Assembly (NCBI RefSeq): GCF_000518165.1
Contig: NZ_JADB01000004.1
Coordinates: 81,002-145,001 of the forward strand
DNA: 64,000 bases
Source: Bartonella elizabethae F9251 = ATCC 49927
Lineage (GTDB): Bacteria > Pseudomonadota > Alphaproteobacteria > Rhizobiales > Rhizobiaceae
Reading direction: 5' to 3'
Part shown: one piece after another, positions 51,482-61,468 of the stretch
Numbering within the stretch: the first letter of the stretch is position 1
Layout: each line of letters starts with the position of its first letter
Translations under genes and position numbers: made by a program
Notes under the pieces: generated by a model
What the model saw: the letters and a program-made list of their open reading frames with translations, nothing else
What the model was told of the DNA's origin: nothing
Databases searched by the model: none

Positions 51482-51617
51482 TTATTTTTATATTTTTCAT
51501 TTTATGAGAATTTTATTTGAGGTTTTGCGGGCTCTCTAGTGAGGGGTGGGGTTTGCGGGATTTTGATCGGGGTTTGATCATATATTGTGTTTTTCAGCGG
51601 CGTTATGGATGGATAGA

Positions 51618-54341
51618 ATGTTAGAAAAAAACTATGATGCTGCTTCCATAGAGCAACGGGTTGCAAAGAGATGGGAGACTCGTGGAGCTTTTAAAGCGGG
51701 AGCGGGTTCTAAAAGTGGTGCAGAACCTTTTTGCGTTATGCTTCCACCGCCTAATGTTACAGGCTCACTTCATATGGGGCATGCGCTCAATACGACAATT
51801 CAAGATATAATGGTTAGATTTCAGCGGATGCGTGGCAAAAATGTTTTGTGGCAGCCTGGTATGGATCATGCTGGGATTGCTACACAAATGGTTGTAGAGC
51901 GTCAACTTGCAGAACGCCAAGAGCCAACGCGTCAAGAAATGGGAAGAGAAAAGTTTATTGAGCGTATTTGGGAATGGCGTCATGAAACGGGAGGCATTAT
52001 TGCAAACCAATTGCGCCGCCTTGGCGTTTCATGTGATTGGTCGCGTGAACGCTTTACAATGGATGAGGGGTTGTCGCAGGCTGTTCTTGAAGTCTTTGTC
52101 ACGCTTTATAAACAAGGATTGATATATAGAGATAAGCGCCTCGTCAATTGGGACCCTAAGTTGTTAACGGCTATTTCGGATCTTGAAGTTGAGCAAAAAG
52201 AAGTTCAAGGACATTTGTGGCACTTTAGATATCCACTTGAGGGTAAAATTTTTGATCCAAATGATGCGACAACTTTTATAATAGTGGCGACAACACGACC
52301 AGAAACAATGCTTGGGGATACAGGAATTGCCGTTAATCCTGAAGATGAGCGTTATAAAAATCTTATCGGTAAAAATGCTCTTTTGCCACTTGTTGGTCGT
52401 AGGTTATTGATTGTTGGTGATACACATGCTGATCCTGAAGCAGGAAGTGGTGCGGTAAAAATCACACCAGCCCATGACTTTAATGATTTTGAAGTAGGAC
52501 AGCGTAATGATTTACGTTTAATTAATATTTTTACCCAAAATGCCCAGATTTTTCTCCGTGAGAATGAAGCGTTTTTTGATGGTTTGCTTTTATCAGATGA
52601 ATTAAAAATGTTAGTAGAAAGTCTTGATAAAGCTGATCGTTTTGTTGCCCGCCAAAAGATTATTTCTTTGATGGAAGAACGAGGGTATTTAGCTTCTGTT
52701 GATAATCATTCCCATATGGTTCCTCATGGAGATCGCAGTGGTGTGCCTATTGAACCTTTTTTGACAGATCAATGGTATGTTCATGCTGCTGAGTTAGCAA
52801 AGCCCGCGATAGAAGCTGTTCAACAAGGAAAAACGAAGTTTGTTCCTGATAATTGGAAAAAAACCTACTTCAATTGGATGCAAAATATTCAGCCTTGGTG
52901 CATTTCTCGCCAATTATGGTGGGGACATCAGATTCCTGCTTGGTATGGTCCTGATGGAACAGTTTTTGTTGAAAAAAGTGAAAAAGAGGCTTTAGATTCC
53001 GCTTTTTCTCATTATGGTGAGATGGTTGATTTAACCCGTGATCCGGATGTTTTAGATACTTGGTTTTCATCAGCTCTTTGGCCTTTTTCAACATTAGGAT
53101 GGCCCGATAAAACGACTGAATTATCTACTTTTTATCCAACATCTTTATCCGTGACAGGATTTGATATTATTTTTTTCTGGGTTGCTCGTATGATGATGAT
53201 GGGACTGCACTTTATGGGTGAAGTTCCTTTCCCAACGGTTTATGTGCACGCTCTTGTCCGAGATCAAAAGGGTGCAAAGATGTCAAAATCAAAGGGAAAT
53301 ATTATTGATCCCTTAGAGCTTATTGATCAGTATAGCGCTGATGCTCTTCGTTTTACTTTGGCTATTATGGCAGCGCAAGGTCGTGATGTAAAACTTGATA
53401 CTTCCCGCATTGCTGGTTATCGTAATTTTGCTACGAAGTTGTGGAATGCAACTCGGTTTGCACAGATGAATGGTGTAAAACATGATCCTGCTTTTAAGCC
53501 AGAACAAGCAAAACTCGCGCTTAATCGTTGGATTTTAACAGAGCTCTCTAAAACGATTTCAACAGTGACGACGGGTATTGAACACTATAAGTTTAATGAG
53601 GCGGCAGCTGCACTTTATCGTTTCATTTGGAATACATTCTGCGATTGGTATTTAGAACTTCTTAAACCTATCTTTCAGGGTGAAAATGAAGAGGCTAAAA
53701 ATGAGGCTCAAGCTTGTACTGCTTGGGTTTTAGATGAAGTCTATAAACTTCTTCATCCTTTTATGCCACATATGACAGAAGAGTTGTGGTCTCTTACAGA
53801 AACGCAAGAGATCAAGCGTGAAGATATGCTCGCATTGACAAAATGGCCAGAGGCAACATTGATCGATGAAGAGGCTGCTGCTGATATTAATTGGCTTATT
53901 GATGTGGTCACAGGGATTCGGTCTGTACGTTTTGAAATGAATGTTCCAGCGGCTACACGAGCACCTCTTGTCGTTGTCGAAGCAGGAAAAGTAACGCGAG
54001 AGCGTGTGCAGCGTTATGATGCACTTCTTAAAAAGTTGGCGCGTATTGAAGTCATTGATTTCTCTGATAAAGTTCCAGAAGTATCGGCACAAATGATTTT
54101 GGGAGAGGCTGTTTTTTGTTTGCCCTTAGGACAGTTGATTGATTTGGAGGCTGAGCGTGTTCGTTTGAGGAAGGAGGCCCGTAAAATTGAACAAGATATT
54201 GAAAAAATATCGCTTAAATTAAATAATCCAAAATTTATAACAAATGCAAAAGCAGAAATTGTTGAAAGTGAACAAAATAGGGTTGTGGAACTGCGTGCTG
54301 CGCAAAAGAAGATATCTATTGCTTTAGAGCGGTTGGGTTGA
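51618..54341 (+). CDS. valS: valyl-tRNA synthetase
   Basis: A 907-residue class I aminoacyl-tRNA synthetase. HIGH is PPPNVTGSLHMGHALN near residue 45. The editing domain (about 200-340) contains TTRPETMLGDTGIAV and HADPEAGSGAVKITPAHD. KMSKS is KGAKMSKSKGN near 560. The anticodon-binding domain (WNATRFA, NTFCDWYLELLKP) and a C-terminal coiled-coil arm (DLEAERVRLRKEARKIEQDI) follow. The frame is open to 51585, but MLEKNYDAASIEQRVAKRWE from 51618 is the family start. It ends the pcm-tolC-popZ-valS cluster. Confidence 0.96.
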   Translation: MLEKNYDAASIEQRVAKRWETRGAFKAGAGSKSGAEPFCVMLPPPNVTGSLHMGHALNTTIQDIMVRFQRMRGKNVLWQPGMDHAGIATQMVVERQLAERQEPTRQEMGREKFIERIWEWRHETGGIIANQLRRLGVSCDWSRERFTMDEGLSQAVLEVFVTLYKQGLIYRDKRLVNWDPKLLTAISDLEVEQKEVQGHLWHFRYPLEGKIFDPNDATTFIIVATTRPETMLGDTGIAVNPEDERYKNLIGKNALLPLVGRRLLIVGDTHADPEAGSGAVKITPAHDFNDFEVGQRNDLRLINIFTQNAQIFLRENEAFFDGLLLSDELKMLVESLDKADRFVARQKIISLMEERGYLASVDNHSHMVPHGDRSGVPIEPFLTDQWYVHAAELAKPAIEAVQQGKTKFVPDNWKKTYFNWMQNIQPWCISRQLWWGHQIPAWYGPDGTVFVEKSEKEALDSAFSHYGEMVDLTRDPDVLDTWFSSALWPFSTLGWPDKTTELSTFYPTSLSVTGFDIIFFWVARMMMMGLHFMGEVPFPTVYVHALVRDQKGAKMSKSKGNIIDPLELIDQYSADALRFTLAIMAAQGRDVKLDTSRIAGYRNFATKLWNATRFAQMNGVKHDPAFKPEQAKLALNRWILTELSKTISTVTTGIEHYKFNEAAAALYRFIWNTFCDWYLELLKPIFQGENEEAKNEAQACTAWVLDEVYKLLHPFMPHMTEELWSLTETQEIKREDMLALTKWPEATLIDEEAAADINWLIDVVTGIRSVRFEMNVPAATRAPLVVVEAGKVTRERVQRYDALLKKLARIEVIDFSDKVPEVSAQMILGEAVFCLPLGQLIDLEAERVRLRKEARKIEQDIEKISLKLNNPKFITNAKAEIVESEQNRVVELRAAQKKISIALERLG

Positions 54342-55003
54342 TTGTCACTTTTTTAATGGATGATTTTATAGAATTACGGCTGGTATCGATTTTTTTTAAG
54401 AAAAACTTTTCTTTTTTCTTCTTTCGCGAATGCGATTATGAAATCTTTGTGGCGAGTCAACGTTTTTGTGCTTATCATGAAAGAGACATCTCTTAAGGCA
54501 CTCAAAGCTCATTTAGCGCCGGCACTCATGAATGGTATAACGGTAAAGCTATTGAACCTCCTCAACTTTACGCTTGTGAAGTAACGAGTCAGTGCCATTG
54601 CACACACTTTGGTCAGCGCCCAATATTGCGCGAAATAGTCTTTGGAATTTGTGACAGTTCATAAGAGGTGTTTTAAATCCTCTTTTAAGCTCATCTGCAA
54701 ATCCCACGCATCGTTTATGAACAAGTGATTTTAATTACTTCAATATAAAAGGGGGAAGGAAGATTCCTGTATTGGAGGGTGTTATTCAAATTGAAATTGA
54801 TGATTTATCTTTATAAATCAATTGATTGTATATGAAAATAAATGTTTAATTTTATTGAATACTTTTGATAATTTTCATTTATTGGTCTTTTCTTTTAAAA
54901 ATTTTACTTTAGAATTTCTCGTATTTCTTACGAAGAAGAAACTTTTAAAGATCTACAAAGAAATTTAAACAGATCGAAAAATTAACATTAAGAGAGGGGG
55001 AAA
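54342..55003. other. gap between valS and the exoR-like gene
   Basis: 660 bases without an intact gene. Holds the degenerate segment at 54590-54855 and the remains of a frame at about 54498-54664: reading across one single-base frameshift near 54540 gives GKAIEPPQLYACEVTSQCHC and then THFGQRP before a stop. I cannot name the family. Confidence 0.5.
54590..54855 (+). repeat. degenerate dispersed segment, copy B
   Basis: Counterpart of 31940-32195: ACACACTTTGGTCAGCGCCC to ATAAGAGGTGTTTTAAATCC (about 54602-54682) and TTATCTTTATAAATCAATTG (about 54803-54822), in the same order and spacing. Its first block overlaps the 3' end of a degraded frame, so the pair may be the remains of a once-duplicated gene with its 3' flank. 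Confidence 0.5.
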
Positions 55004-55795
55004 ATGATCAATCGATTTCAGATATGGAAGAAAGCTACGATTATTGTGACGTTAGGGGGATTTTTTTCGATTGTTTATGTCATAGATGTTAATAGCTTGC
55101 AGGAAGTGCATGATGGTTCTTTTTATTTTTTGAAACGTGGCATGTCTGCTTATAAAAATGGGCAGATAAATCGGGCTATTTCAGCGCTACGTTGTGCCGC
55201 TCAGAGGGGACATATTGGTGCGAATTGGAAACTTGGCTCTATCTACGCAAACGGTGATGGTGTCCCTAAAGATGATTACAAGGCCTATCATTTTTTTGCA
55301 TATATCGTTGAAAGAGGTGCTGATCTTGGTTCAGAGGATGAAAGTTATGTTTCTGATGCATTGGTTAAACTTGCGGGATATATAAAAAAAGGTATTCCTC
55401 AATCACCTGTGAAACCTAATCTCTCTTATGCGACTCGTCTTTATATGCAGGCTGCGGTGAACTATGGAAATTCTAAAGCTCAGTATCATTTAGGAAAAAT
55501 ATTTTTAAAGGGAGAGGGAAGGGAGAGGAATCTTATACAAGCAGCACGGTGGTTTCAACTTTCAGCAAAAAAAGGAAATCCTTCTGCCCAAGCTATGCTT
55601 GGAAATATGCTGCTTCAAGAAGGAGAAATCATTCGCGGTACGGCAATGTTAACTGCAGCCTATGAAAAAGCTAACACAGAAGACAGAAATTGGATTCGCC
55701 CTTTGCAAGAGCAGGCTTTTGTTCTTTGTAATGAATTTGAAAGACGTACAGCAATTTCACTGGTTGCGGATATTTTAAAAAATAAGAACTTTTAA
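55004..55795 (+). CDS. exoR: ExoR-like periplasmic Sel1-repeat regulator
   Basis: 263 residues. There is a signal or anchor segment at about 10-28. Sel1-like helical repeats follow, beginning SFYFLKRGMSAYKNGQINRA and ISALRCAAQRGHIGANWKLG, then YANGDGVPKDDYKAYHFFAY, YMQAAVNYGNSKAQYHLGKI and AARWFQLSAKKGNPSAQAML. The order, spacing and the C-terminal ERRTAISLVADI match rhizobial ExoR, which inhibits the ChvG sensor in the periplasm until it is proteolysed; the Bartonella counterparts of ChvG/ChvI are BatS/BatR, which control virulence genes. The function here is inferred from that orthology. A strong GAGAGGGGGA site precedes the ATG. The gene appears monocistronic. Confidence 0.85.
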   Translation: MINRFQIWKKATIIVTLGGFFSIVYVIDVNSLQEVHDGSFYFLKRGMSAYKNGQINRAISALRCAAQRGHIGANWKLGSIYANGDGVPKDDYKAYHFFAYIVERGADLGSEDESYVSDALVKLAGYIKKGIPQSPVKPNLSYATRLYMQAAVNYGNSKAQYHLGKIFLKGEGRERNLIQAARWFQLSAKKGNPSAQAMLGNMLLQEGEIIRGTAMLTAAYEKANTEDRNWIRPLQEQAFVLCNEFERRTAISLVADILKNKNF

Positions 55796-55898
55796 CTATC
55801 TGCTTATAATATTTTTTACATCTTCTTATCTGTTATTAAACTTTATGATTTTATATCCAAGTTTATAGTAAAGAGAGCTTTTTGCGATGCTATAACGG

Positions 55899-56645
55899 CT
55901 AATGACTTAGGATTTTAGACAAAAATTCTTGCGTTCTTGGTGTTCTTTCTTGCGGATTAGAAAAGAACTCTTGAGATGAACAGTCTTCAAGAATTGTTCC
56001 TTGATCCATGAAAATAACACGCCCAGAGACTTTTTGCGCAAAACCCATTTCATGCGTTACACACATCATTGTCATCCCTTCTTCGGCTAAGCTGATCATG
56101 ACATCGAGTACTTCACCTACCATTTCAGGATCTAAAGCAGAGGTTGGTTCATCAAAGAGCATGACGAGTGGGTCCATCGTTAAAGCACGGGCAATAGCAA
56201 CACGTTGCTGCTGTCCTCCGGAAAGTTGACCCGGATATTTGTCTTTATGCTCAATGAGTCCAACACGCTCAAGATATAACAAACCCCGTTCAAGTGCTTC
56301 TTTTTTGCTTCGTTTTAGGACTTTAATTTGTGCAATTGTCAAATTTTCTGTGACCGATAAATGGGGAAAAAGTTCGAAGTGCTGAAAGACCATTCCTACG
56401 TGGCTGCGTAATTTAGGCAGATTCGTTTTCTTTGAATGAACTGGTGTTCCATTAATCCAAATTTCGCCTTTTTGAAAAGGGACGAGAGCGTTAATCGTTT
56501 TAATGAGTGTTGACTTTCCTGAGCCTGATGGTCCACAAACTACAACCACTTCTCCTTTGTTAATATTGGTTGTACAATTTTTAAGAACGTTAATTTCGCC
56601 ATACCAATTAGAAACATTTTTTATTTCGATCATATGTGTAGACAT
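55899..56645 (-). CDS. gltL: glutamate/aspartate ABC transporter ATP-binding protein
   Basis: A 248-residue ABC ATPase of the polar amino-acid type. Walker A is [19 protein letters not shown], the Q-loop [14 protein letters not shown], the signature [16 protein letters not shown], Walker [16 protein letters not shown], and the switch histidine is in CVTHEMG. It energises the GltJ/GltK permease pair. The ATG at 56645 has an AGGA site 7 bases before it. It is the last gene of the gltIJKL cluster, 11 bases after gltK. Confidence 0.93.
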   Translation of the reverse strand: MSTHMIEIKNVSNWYGEINVLKNCTTNINKGEVVVVCGPSGSGKSTLIKTINALVPFQKGEIWINGTPVHSKKTNLPKLRSHVGMVFQHFELFPHLSVTENLTIAQIKVLKRSKKEALERGLLYLERVGLIEHKDKYPGQLSGGQQQRVAIARALTMDPLVMLFDEPTSALDPEMVGEVLDVMISLAEEGMTMMCVTHEMGFAQKVSGRVIFMDQGTILEDCSSQEFFSNPQERTPRTQEFLSKILSH

Positions 56646-56656
56646 TTTTTTTCCTG

Positions 56657-57373
56657 TTAGCGAATAATGGATACTTTTTTTTGTAAATATAAAACAATTT
56701 GTGACAGTGTAAAACAGATCACAAAATAGAAAATAGCTGCTAAAATATACGCTTCTTGTTTTACGCCAAAATTATTAGCAGCAATATCAAAACCATTCAA
56801 AAGGCTATGACCACTGATGGCGTACACAAGGGTTGTATCCTGAAAAAGGATAATGACTTGTGTTAAAAAGACAGGAAGCATATCTCTAAAGGCTTGAGGA
56901 AGAATGACAATGTACATACTTTGCCAGTAGGTCATCCCAAGAGCTTGCCCCGCGTATTTTTGTCCTTGCGGAACCGAATTGATACCAGCACGCATAATTT
57001 CAGCAAAATAAGCCGTTTCAAATGCGGTAAAGGTAATGAGTGCTGATTTATTGGCACCGATGGATGTCCCCGTTAAAAAAGGCAGAAGTACAAAAAACCA
57101 TAAGATAACCATCACAAGTGGTATTGAACGCATTGCTGTTATGTAAACGATTGCAACCCAAGAAAGAAGTTTTATGGAAGAAAGGCGCATCATTGCTAAA
57201 AGCGTACCGAAAACAAATCCCAATACCGTTGCAAAAAGCGTTAGAAAAACGCTAAAAAGTAAACCCGATAAAATGTAAGAACGAAATACATCAAAGGTAA
57301 AAAAGGAAAAATCAAAGTCGGAAAAATTGAAAGGGAAATAAAGTCCAAACTGAGAGCTTATGAAATTTATCAT
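56657..57373 (-). CDS. gltK: glutamate/aspartate ABC transporter permease GltK
   Basis: A 238-residue inner-membrane permease with about five helices and the binding-protein-dependent EAA-type loop in [20 protein letters not shown] and [20 protein letters not shown]. It pairs with GltJ. The frame has a TTG at 57379 that would overlap gltJ; I prefer the ATG at 57373, which follows AAAGGGAAA and begins two bases after the gltJ stop. Confidence 0.92.
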   Translation of the reverse strand: MINFISSQFGLYFPFNFSDFDFSFFTFDVFRSYILSGLLFSVFLTLFATVLGFVFGTLLAMMRLSSIKLLSWVAIVYITAMRSIPLVMVILWFFVLLPFLTGTSIGANKSALITFTAFETAYFAEIMRAGINSVPQGQKYAGQALGMTYWQSMYIVILPQAFRDMLPVFLTQVIILFQDTTLVYAISGHSLLNGFDIAANNFGVKQEAYILAAIFYFVICFTLSQIVLYLQKKVSIIR

Positions 57374-57375
57374 AT

Positions 57376-58128
57376 TCAATTTCCCTTTGTTTGAAAATTA
57401 GGAATTTTAAGCATCTGTTCAATGATTGTCATTACAATGAATACGCATAAGGCTATAAAAATATAAAGAATCGTAACAAGCAAATAGTTTTCGTAAACAT
57501 GACTTATCTCTTCAATTGCTTGGTATTGAAATTGCATGAGTTCATTGATTGAAACAGCGAATGCTATAGATGAATTCTTCACAATGCCCATTGCTTCTGA
57601 AGTAAGCGGTGGCATAATTGCACGGATAGCACGCGGTAATATAATATAGCGATAACTTTGATAAGTTGTAAACCCCATTGCCATGGCAGCATAACGTTGT
57701 CCTGATGGAATCGCTTCAATGCCTGAACGAACCTGTTCTGCAATGCGTGCCGATGTAAAGAATCCCAATGCGCATGTTATTAAGAGAATGGGGGAAAATT
57801 TTATCGCTGGTGGATAAATCTTAGGAACAACAAAATACCATAAAAATACCTGTACAAGGAGGGGAATGTTACGCATAATTTCTACCCAAATAGCACCGAT
57901 CGTGCGCAATATGCAATTGATGATGGATGTTTTAGGTAAAGTGCGCATTGTTCCTATAATAATGCCACAAAATATAGCTAATATAAGTGAAGTGATGGAC
58001 AATATAACCGTATTTTTAAAGCCATCAAGAAGTGTATCTAAATAGGTATGACTTACGCTGGGAGTGCCCAAGCATCCTGCTACCAGTGTTTGAGTAAGGT
58101 CATCTCTACAAAGGAAAGAAAAGTCCAT
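57376..58128 (-). CDS. gltJ: glutamate/aspartate ABC transporter permease GltJ
   Basis: A 250-residue permease, partner of GltK. It shows the long N-terminal segment typical of GltJ (DDLTQTLVAGCLGTPSVSHT), membrane helices from about residue 40, the WVEIMRNIPLLVQVFLWYFV motif and the EAA-type loop IAEQVRSGIEAIPSGQRYAA followed by MGFTTYQSYRYIILPRAIRA. The frame is open to 58155 (MTNLREYQL), but GAGGG 11 bases before the ATG at 58128 supports that start. Confidence 0.92.
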   Translation of the reverse strand: MDFSFLCRDDLTQTLVAGCLGTPSVSHTYLDTLLDGFKNTVILSITSLILAIFCGIIIGTMRTLPKTSIINCILRTIGAIWVEIMRNIPLLVQVFLWYFVVPKIYPPAIKFSPILLITCALGFFTSARIAEQVRSGIEAIPSGQRYAAMAMGFTTYQSYRYIILPRAIRAIMPPLTSEAMGIVKNSSIAFAVSINELMQFQYQAIEEISHVYENYLLVTILYIFIALCVFIVMTIIEQMLKIPNFQTKGN

Positions 58129-58225
58129 TAATTGATATTCCCTCAAATTAGTCATTCACAAATAGAACGATAAATCAAGCGTATTTACATAAGCAGAATT
58201 TATTAAAAAGTGAACTAAAATGTAA

Positions 58226-58253
58226 ACCACACTCAATTTTTAAAGAGTGTGGT
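58226..58253 (-). terminator. intercistronic hairpin between gltI and gltJ
   Basis: A 9-bp perfect stem ACCACACTC / GAGTGTGGT with a 10-base loop, just past the gltI stop. Such hairpins after binding-protein genes often attenuate read-through or protect the upstream mRNA so that binding protein exceeds permease; that role is inferred. Confidence 0.7.
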
Positions 58254-58268
58254 CTTTCTTTTTAAATT

Positions 58269-59174
58269 CTATAAATCTTTTTCTGTGTAGCTTTCGCGAG
58301 GCTTATTGTTTGGGTGATCCCAAGCATATCTTGTCTGTTTTGATAAGGGAAGGTTCATAACAGTATTAGCAGGTGGGATTGGTTTCATAAACCACTTATC
58401 ATAAAGCTTTTCAAGTGATTCGTCTTTAATCTGACGTAGGATACTATCGTTGATTGCTTGTTCAAGTTTTGTGTCATGTAATCTTAGCATACAGGCGATA
58501 GGTTCGACTGAAAGTACGGTGTCAAGAATGACATAATCCGATGGATTTTTTGATTTTGCAATATGTCCAGCGAGAATTGAACCATCCATAACAAAAGCAT
58601 CAGCGCGACCCGATTCGAGTAATAAGAAACTATCTGCGTGATCTTTTCCTTTGACGACTTTAAAGTGAATGTTTTTTGCGCGTTTGTTTTTACGAATAAG
58701 TTGAACAGATGTCGTACCGGTGGTCGTTGCAACTGTTTTTCCATTTAAATCATCAAGAGATTTAATGTTAGAGTTTTTCTTTACAGCAATCCGGACCTCT
58801 TCAACATATGTCGTATAAGCAAATGCTGCTTCTTTGCTGCGAGCAATATCATTCGTTGTTGAGCCGCACTCAAAATCATAGGTCTTATTTTTTAAGAGAG
58901 GAATTCTATTTTGAGACGTGATGGGAAGATAATGGATTTTAATCGGTTTACCAATTTTTTTTGAGATATCATCAATGATACGTTCTGCCATTTCTGTATG
59001 AAAGCCTACATATTTATTATTACCAAGGGCGTAGGCCAAACCAGATGATTCACGAACACCTAAAGTGATTTCCCCTGTTTGCTTTATTTTTTCAAGCGTA
59101 TCATTTTCAGCATGTGCGACGCTTGTAAGCCCAATGGCTACTGCAGCAATAAACATTAACAATGATTTCTTCAT
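58269..59174 (-). CDS. gltI: glutamate/aspartate ABC transporter substrate-binding protein
   Basis: A 301-residue periplasmic binding protein. A signal peptide ends in SVAHA (about residue 22). The type-II fold follows E. coli GltI closely: LEKIKQTGEITLGVRESSGL, YLPITSQNRIPLLKNKTYDF with ECGSTTNDIARSKEAAF, the hinge-region TVATTTGTTSVQLI, KDHADSFLLLESGRADAFVM and EKLYDKWFMKPIPP. It captures glutamate and aspartate for GltJKL. It is the first gene of the cluster and is separated from gltJ by a hairpin. Confidence 0.94.
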   Translation of the reverse strand: MKKSLLMFIAAVAIGLTSVAHAENDTLEKIKQTGEITLGVRESSGLAYALGNNKYVGFHTEMAERIIDDISKKIGKPIKIHYLPITSQNRIPLLKNKTYDFECGSTTNDIARSKEAAFAYTTYVEEVRIAVKKNSNIKSLDDLNGKTVATTTGTTSVQLIRKNKRAKNIHFKVVKGKDHADSFLLLESGRADAFVMDGSILAGHIAKSKNPSDYVILDTVLSVEPIACMLRLHDTKLEQAINDSILRQIKDESLEKLYDKWFMKPIPPANTVMNLPLSKQTRYAWDHPNNKPRESYTEKDL

Positions 59175-59298
59175 TTATGTCCTCCATACATTGATTTTTA
59201 TTTTAGTTACTTAAGATATACTGCTTGCACGGTGTAGCATAGTTATTCTTCTGAGTGGAATTTTTTTTATTGTCGCATGAAATGAGGGCTATACTTTC

Positions 59299-60081
59299 TT
59301 AATTGATATTAAGATGAATCCAAACAGGAACATGGTCGGATGGCTTTTTGTATCCCCTTACTTCTGTTTGACTATAAGCGCAAATAAGGTGATCAACTGC
59401 TTCTGGCGATAAGAGTAAATGATCAATGCGAATCCCATTATTTTTAGGCCACGCTCCAGCTTGGAAATCCCAAAAACTAAAGGAGGGCGTATCGGTGACA
59501 TTCCGGATAGCATCGTAAAGGCCTAAATGAAGAATACGTTGGAATGCTTTTCTTGTTTTTTGAAGAAATAAAGCATCTTGATTCCATTCTTGAGGTTTTT
59601 TTGCATCGAGTGGGGTGGGAATGACATTATAATCACCGGCTAGAACAAGGGGCTCTTCATATGCGAGCAATGATTTCGCATGTGCATATAATCTTTCCAT
59701 CCATTCCATCTTATAGGGATATTTTTCACTCTCAATAGGATTTCCATTTGGCAAATAGAGCGATGCAACGCGAATAATGCCTTTATTTGTTGAATAAACA
59801 GCTTCAATATAACGTGCTTGTTCATCATTATTATTGCCAGGTAGTCGACGGATCACTTCATCTGGTGTTTTTTTAGAAAGAATTGCGACGCCATTAAAAC
59901 TTTTTTGTCCATGTGTTTCTATATGGTAACCTAGGTTTTCAATTGCATCACGTGGAAAATTATCATCAATAATTTTAATTTCCTGTAGACAGACTATATC
60001 TGGCTGATTTTGCTGTAGCCATTGATATAATGTTTCGTGTCGTGCTTTTATTCCGGCAATATTCCACGTTGCTATTTTCAT
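59299..60081 (-). CDS. xthA: exodeoxyribonuclease III / AP endonuclease
   Basis: A 260-residue EEP-fold nuclease of base-excision repair that cuts at abasic sites. Motifs visible: MKIATWNIAGIKAR, IVCLQEIKIIDDNFP (catalytic Glu), VASLYLPNGNP, VLAGDYNVIPTPLD (catalytic Asp/Asn), RIDHLLLSP and KKPSDHVPVWIHL (catalytic Asp-His). The frame is open to 60093 (MMSTMKI); the ATG at 60081 gives the family N-terminus. Confidence 0.95.
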   Translation of the reverse strand: MKIATWNIAGIKARHETLYQWLQQNQPDIVCLQEIKIIDDNFPRDAIENLGYHIETHGQKSFNGVAILSKKTPDEVIRRLPGNNNDEQARYIEAVYSTNKGIIRVASLYLPNGNPIESEKYPYKMEWMERLYAHAKSLLAYEEPLVLAGDYNVIPTPLDAKKPQEWNQDALFLQKTRKAFQRILHLGLYDAIRNVTDTPSFSFWDFQAGAWPKNNGIRIDHLLLSPEAVDHLICAYSQTEVRGYKKPSDHVPVWIHLNIN

Positions 60082-60093
60082 GGTGCTCATCAT

Positions 60094-60583
60094 TCGATAT
60101 CAAATATGCAATTTAATTTTCTGCGTTAATATTTTATCGCAGTCACGTTATTGTTTTTTATTTATAGGGCGATATTACTATGGTAAATTGATTTATCAAG
60201 AGATCCAATAAAAGCAAAAAAGGCAAATTTAAAGTTTTAAAATTTAATTTATTTTCATTTTTGAAAACTTTCTGCTGTTTAGTTCTTGACGAATGTTTGT
60301 GTTCTCGCTATTAGACACCAACATAACCGATGTGGAAATGATCTTTTGTTTTGAATATAACCCAAAAGATCGTTCAGACGGGTGTTAATAAAGATTAAAA
60401 GCAAATGCTAGTGCAAAAGGCTATTGCCTTCTCTGCTTGTGATTGGGTAGACTGTTTTTAGCAGCTGTGCCCGATTTTGTGTGTAGAATAATACATCTAT
60501 ACCAATTTTGTTGGAGTAGGTGGAGTTAAAATAGAAAAGCCCGATTGGGTGAGACGAATGTAAATCGAAAAGAGGAAGGTTGC
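60094..60583. other. leader region of the str operon
   Basis: 490 bases without a protein gene, holding the promoter at 60286-60314 and a long rpsL leader. Confidence 0.7.
60286..60314 (+). promoter_or_regulatory. putative promoter of the str operon
   Basis: TTGACG (60286-60291), a 17-base spacer and TATTAG (60309-60314). Good sigma70-type spacing, 270 bases upstream of rpsL, leaving a long untranslated leader. Confidence 0.55.
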
Positions 60584-60955
60584 ATGCCTACCGTAAACCA
60601 GTTGATTCGCAAGCCACGTGTGGCGCCAGTTAAACGTAATAAGGTTCCTGCTCTGCAGTCGAATCCTCAGAAGCGTGGTGTTTGTACGCGTGTTTACACA
60701 ACGACGCCGAAGAAACCTAATTCGGCTCTTCGTAAAGTTGCTAAAATTCGCTTGACGAATGGATTTGAGGTAATTGGTTATATTCCTGGAGAGGGACATA
60801 ACCTTCAAGAGCACTCTGTTGTGATGATCCGTGGTGGTCGTGTAAAAGATTTGCCAGGGGTTCGTTATCACATTATTCGTGGTTTGCTTGATACCCAAGG
60901 TGTTAAGAATCGTAAACAGCGTCGTTCAAAGTATGGCGCAAAGCGTCCAAAGTAA
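60584..60955 (+). CDS. rpsL: 30S ribosomal protein S12
   Basis: A 123-residue S12 of the decoding centre. [58 protein letters not shown] and [12 protein letters not shown] are all typical. The lysines in the PKKPNS and GRVKDLPG loops, where streptomycin-resistance substitutions occur, are the ordinary residues. AGAGGAAGG precedes the ATG. It is the first gene of rpsL-rpsG-fusA-tuf. Confidence 0.98.
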   Translation: MPTVNQLIRKPRVAPVKRNKVPALQSNPQKRGVCTRVYTTTPKKPNSALRKVAKIRLTNGFEVIGYIPGEGHNLQEHSVVMIRGGRVKDLPGVRYHIIRGLLDTQGVKNRKQRRSKYGAKRPK

Positions 60956-60973
60956 TATTGAGAGACAAAGCCG

Positions 60974-61444
60974 ATGTCCCGTCGTCATAGAGCAGAAAAG
61001 CGTGAAATTAATCCAGATCCTAAATTTGGTGATTTGGTTATTACAAAATTTATGAATGCCATTATGTTTGATGGTAAAAAGTCAGTTGCAGAGCGTATTG
61101 TTTATGGTGCGCTTGATTCTGTAGAGAAAAAAGTAAAAACAGATCCAGTAGATCTCTTTCATCGGGCTTTAGAGAATGTTGCTCCTCATATTGAGGTTCG
61201 TTCTCGTCGTGTGGGGGGGGCTACTTATCAGGTTCCGATTGATGTTCGTCCTGATCGTCGTCAGGCTCTTGCTATTCGTTGGTTGATTTCGGCGGCGCGT
61301 GGGCGGAATGAGACGACGATGATTGAGCGTTTATCTGGTGAACTCATGGATGCAGCTAATAATCGCGGTTCTGCCGTGAAGAAGCGTGAAGATGTTCATC
61401 GTATGGCTGAGGCTAACCGTGCATTCTCGCATTATCGCTGGTAG
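60974..61444 (+). CDS. rpsG: 30S ribosomal protein S7
   Basis: A 156-residue primary 16S rRNA-binding protein of the small-subunit head. It begins [20 protein letters not shown], with [40 protein letters not shown] and the C-terminal [20 protein letters not shown]. It starts 18 bases after rpsL with a GAGAGAC site. Confidence 0.98.
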   Translation: MSRRHRAEKREINPDPKFGDLVITKFMNAIMFDGKKSVAERIVYGALDSVEKKVKTDPVDLFHRALENVAPHIEVRSRRVGGATYQVPIDVRPDRRQALAIRWLISAARGRNETTMIERLSGELMDAANNRGSAVKKREDVHRMAEANRAFSHYRW

Positions 61445-61468
61445 AAGTTTTAAACTAAGGCAAATATA

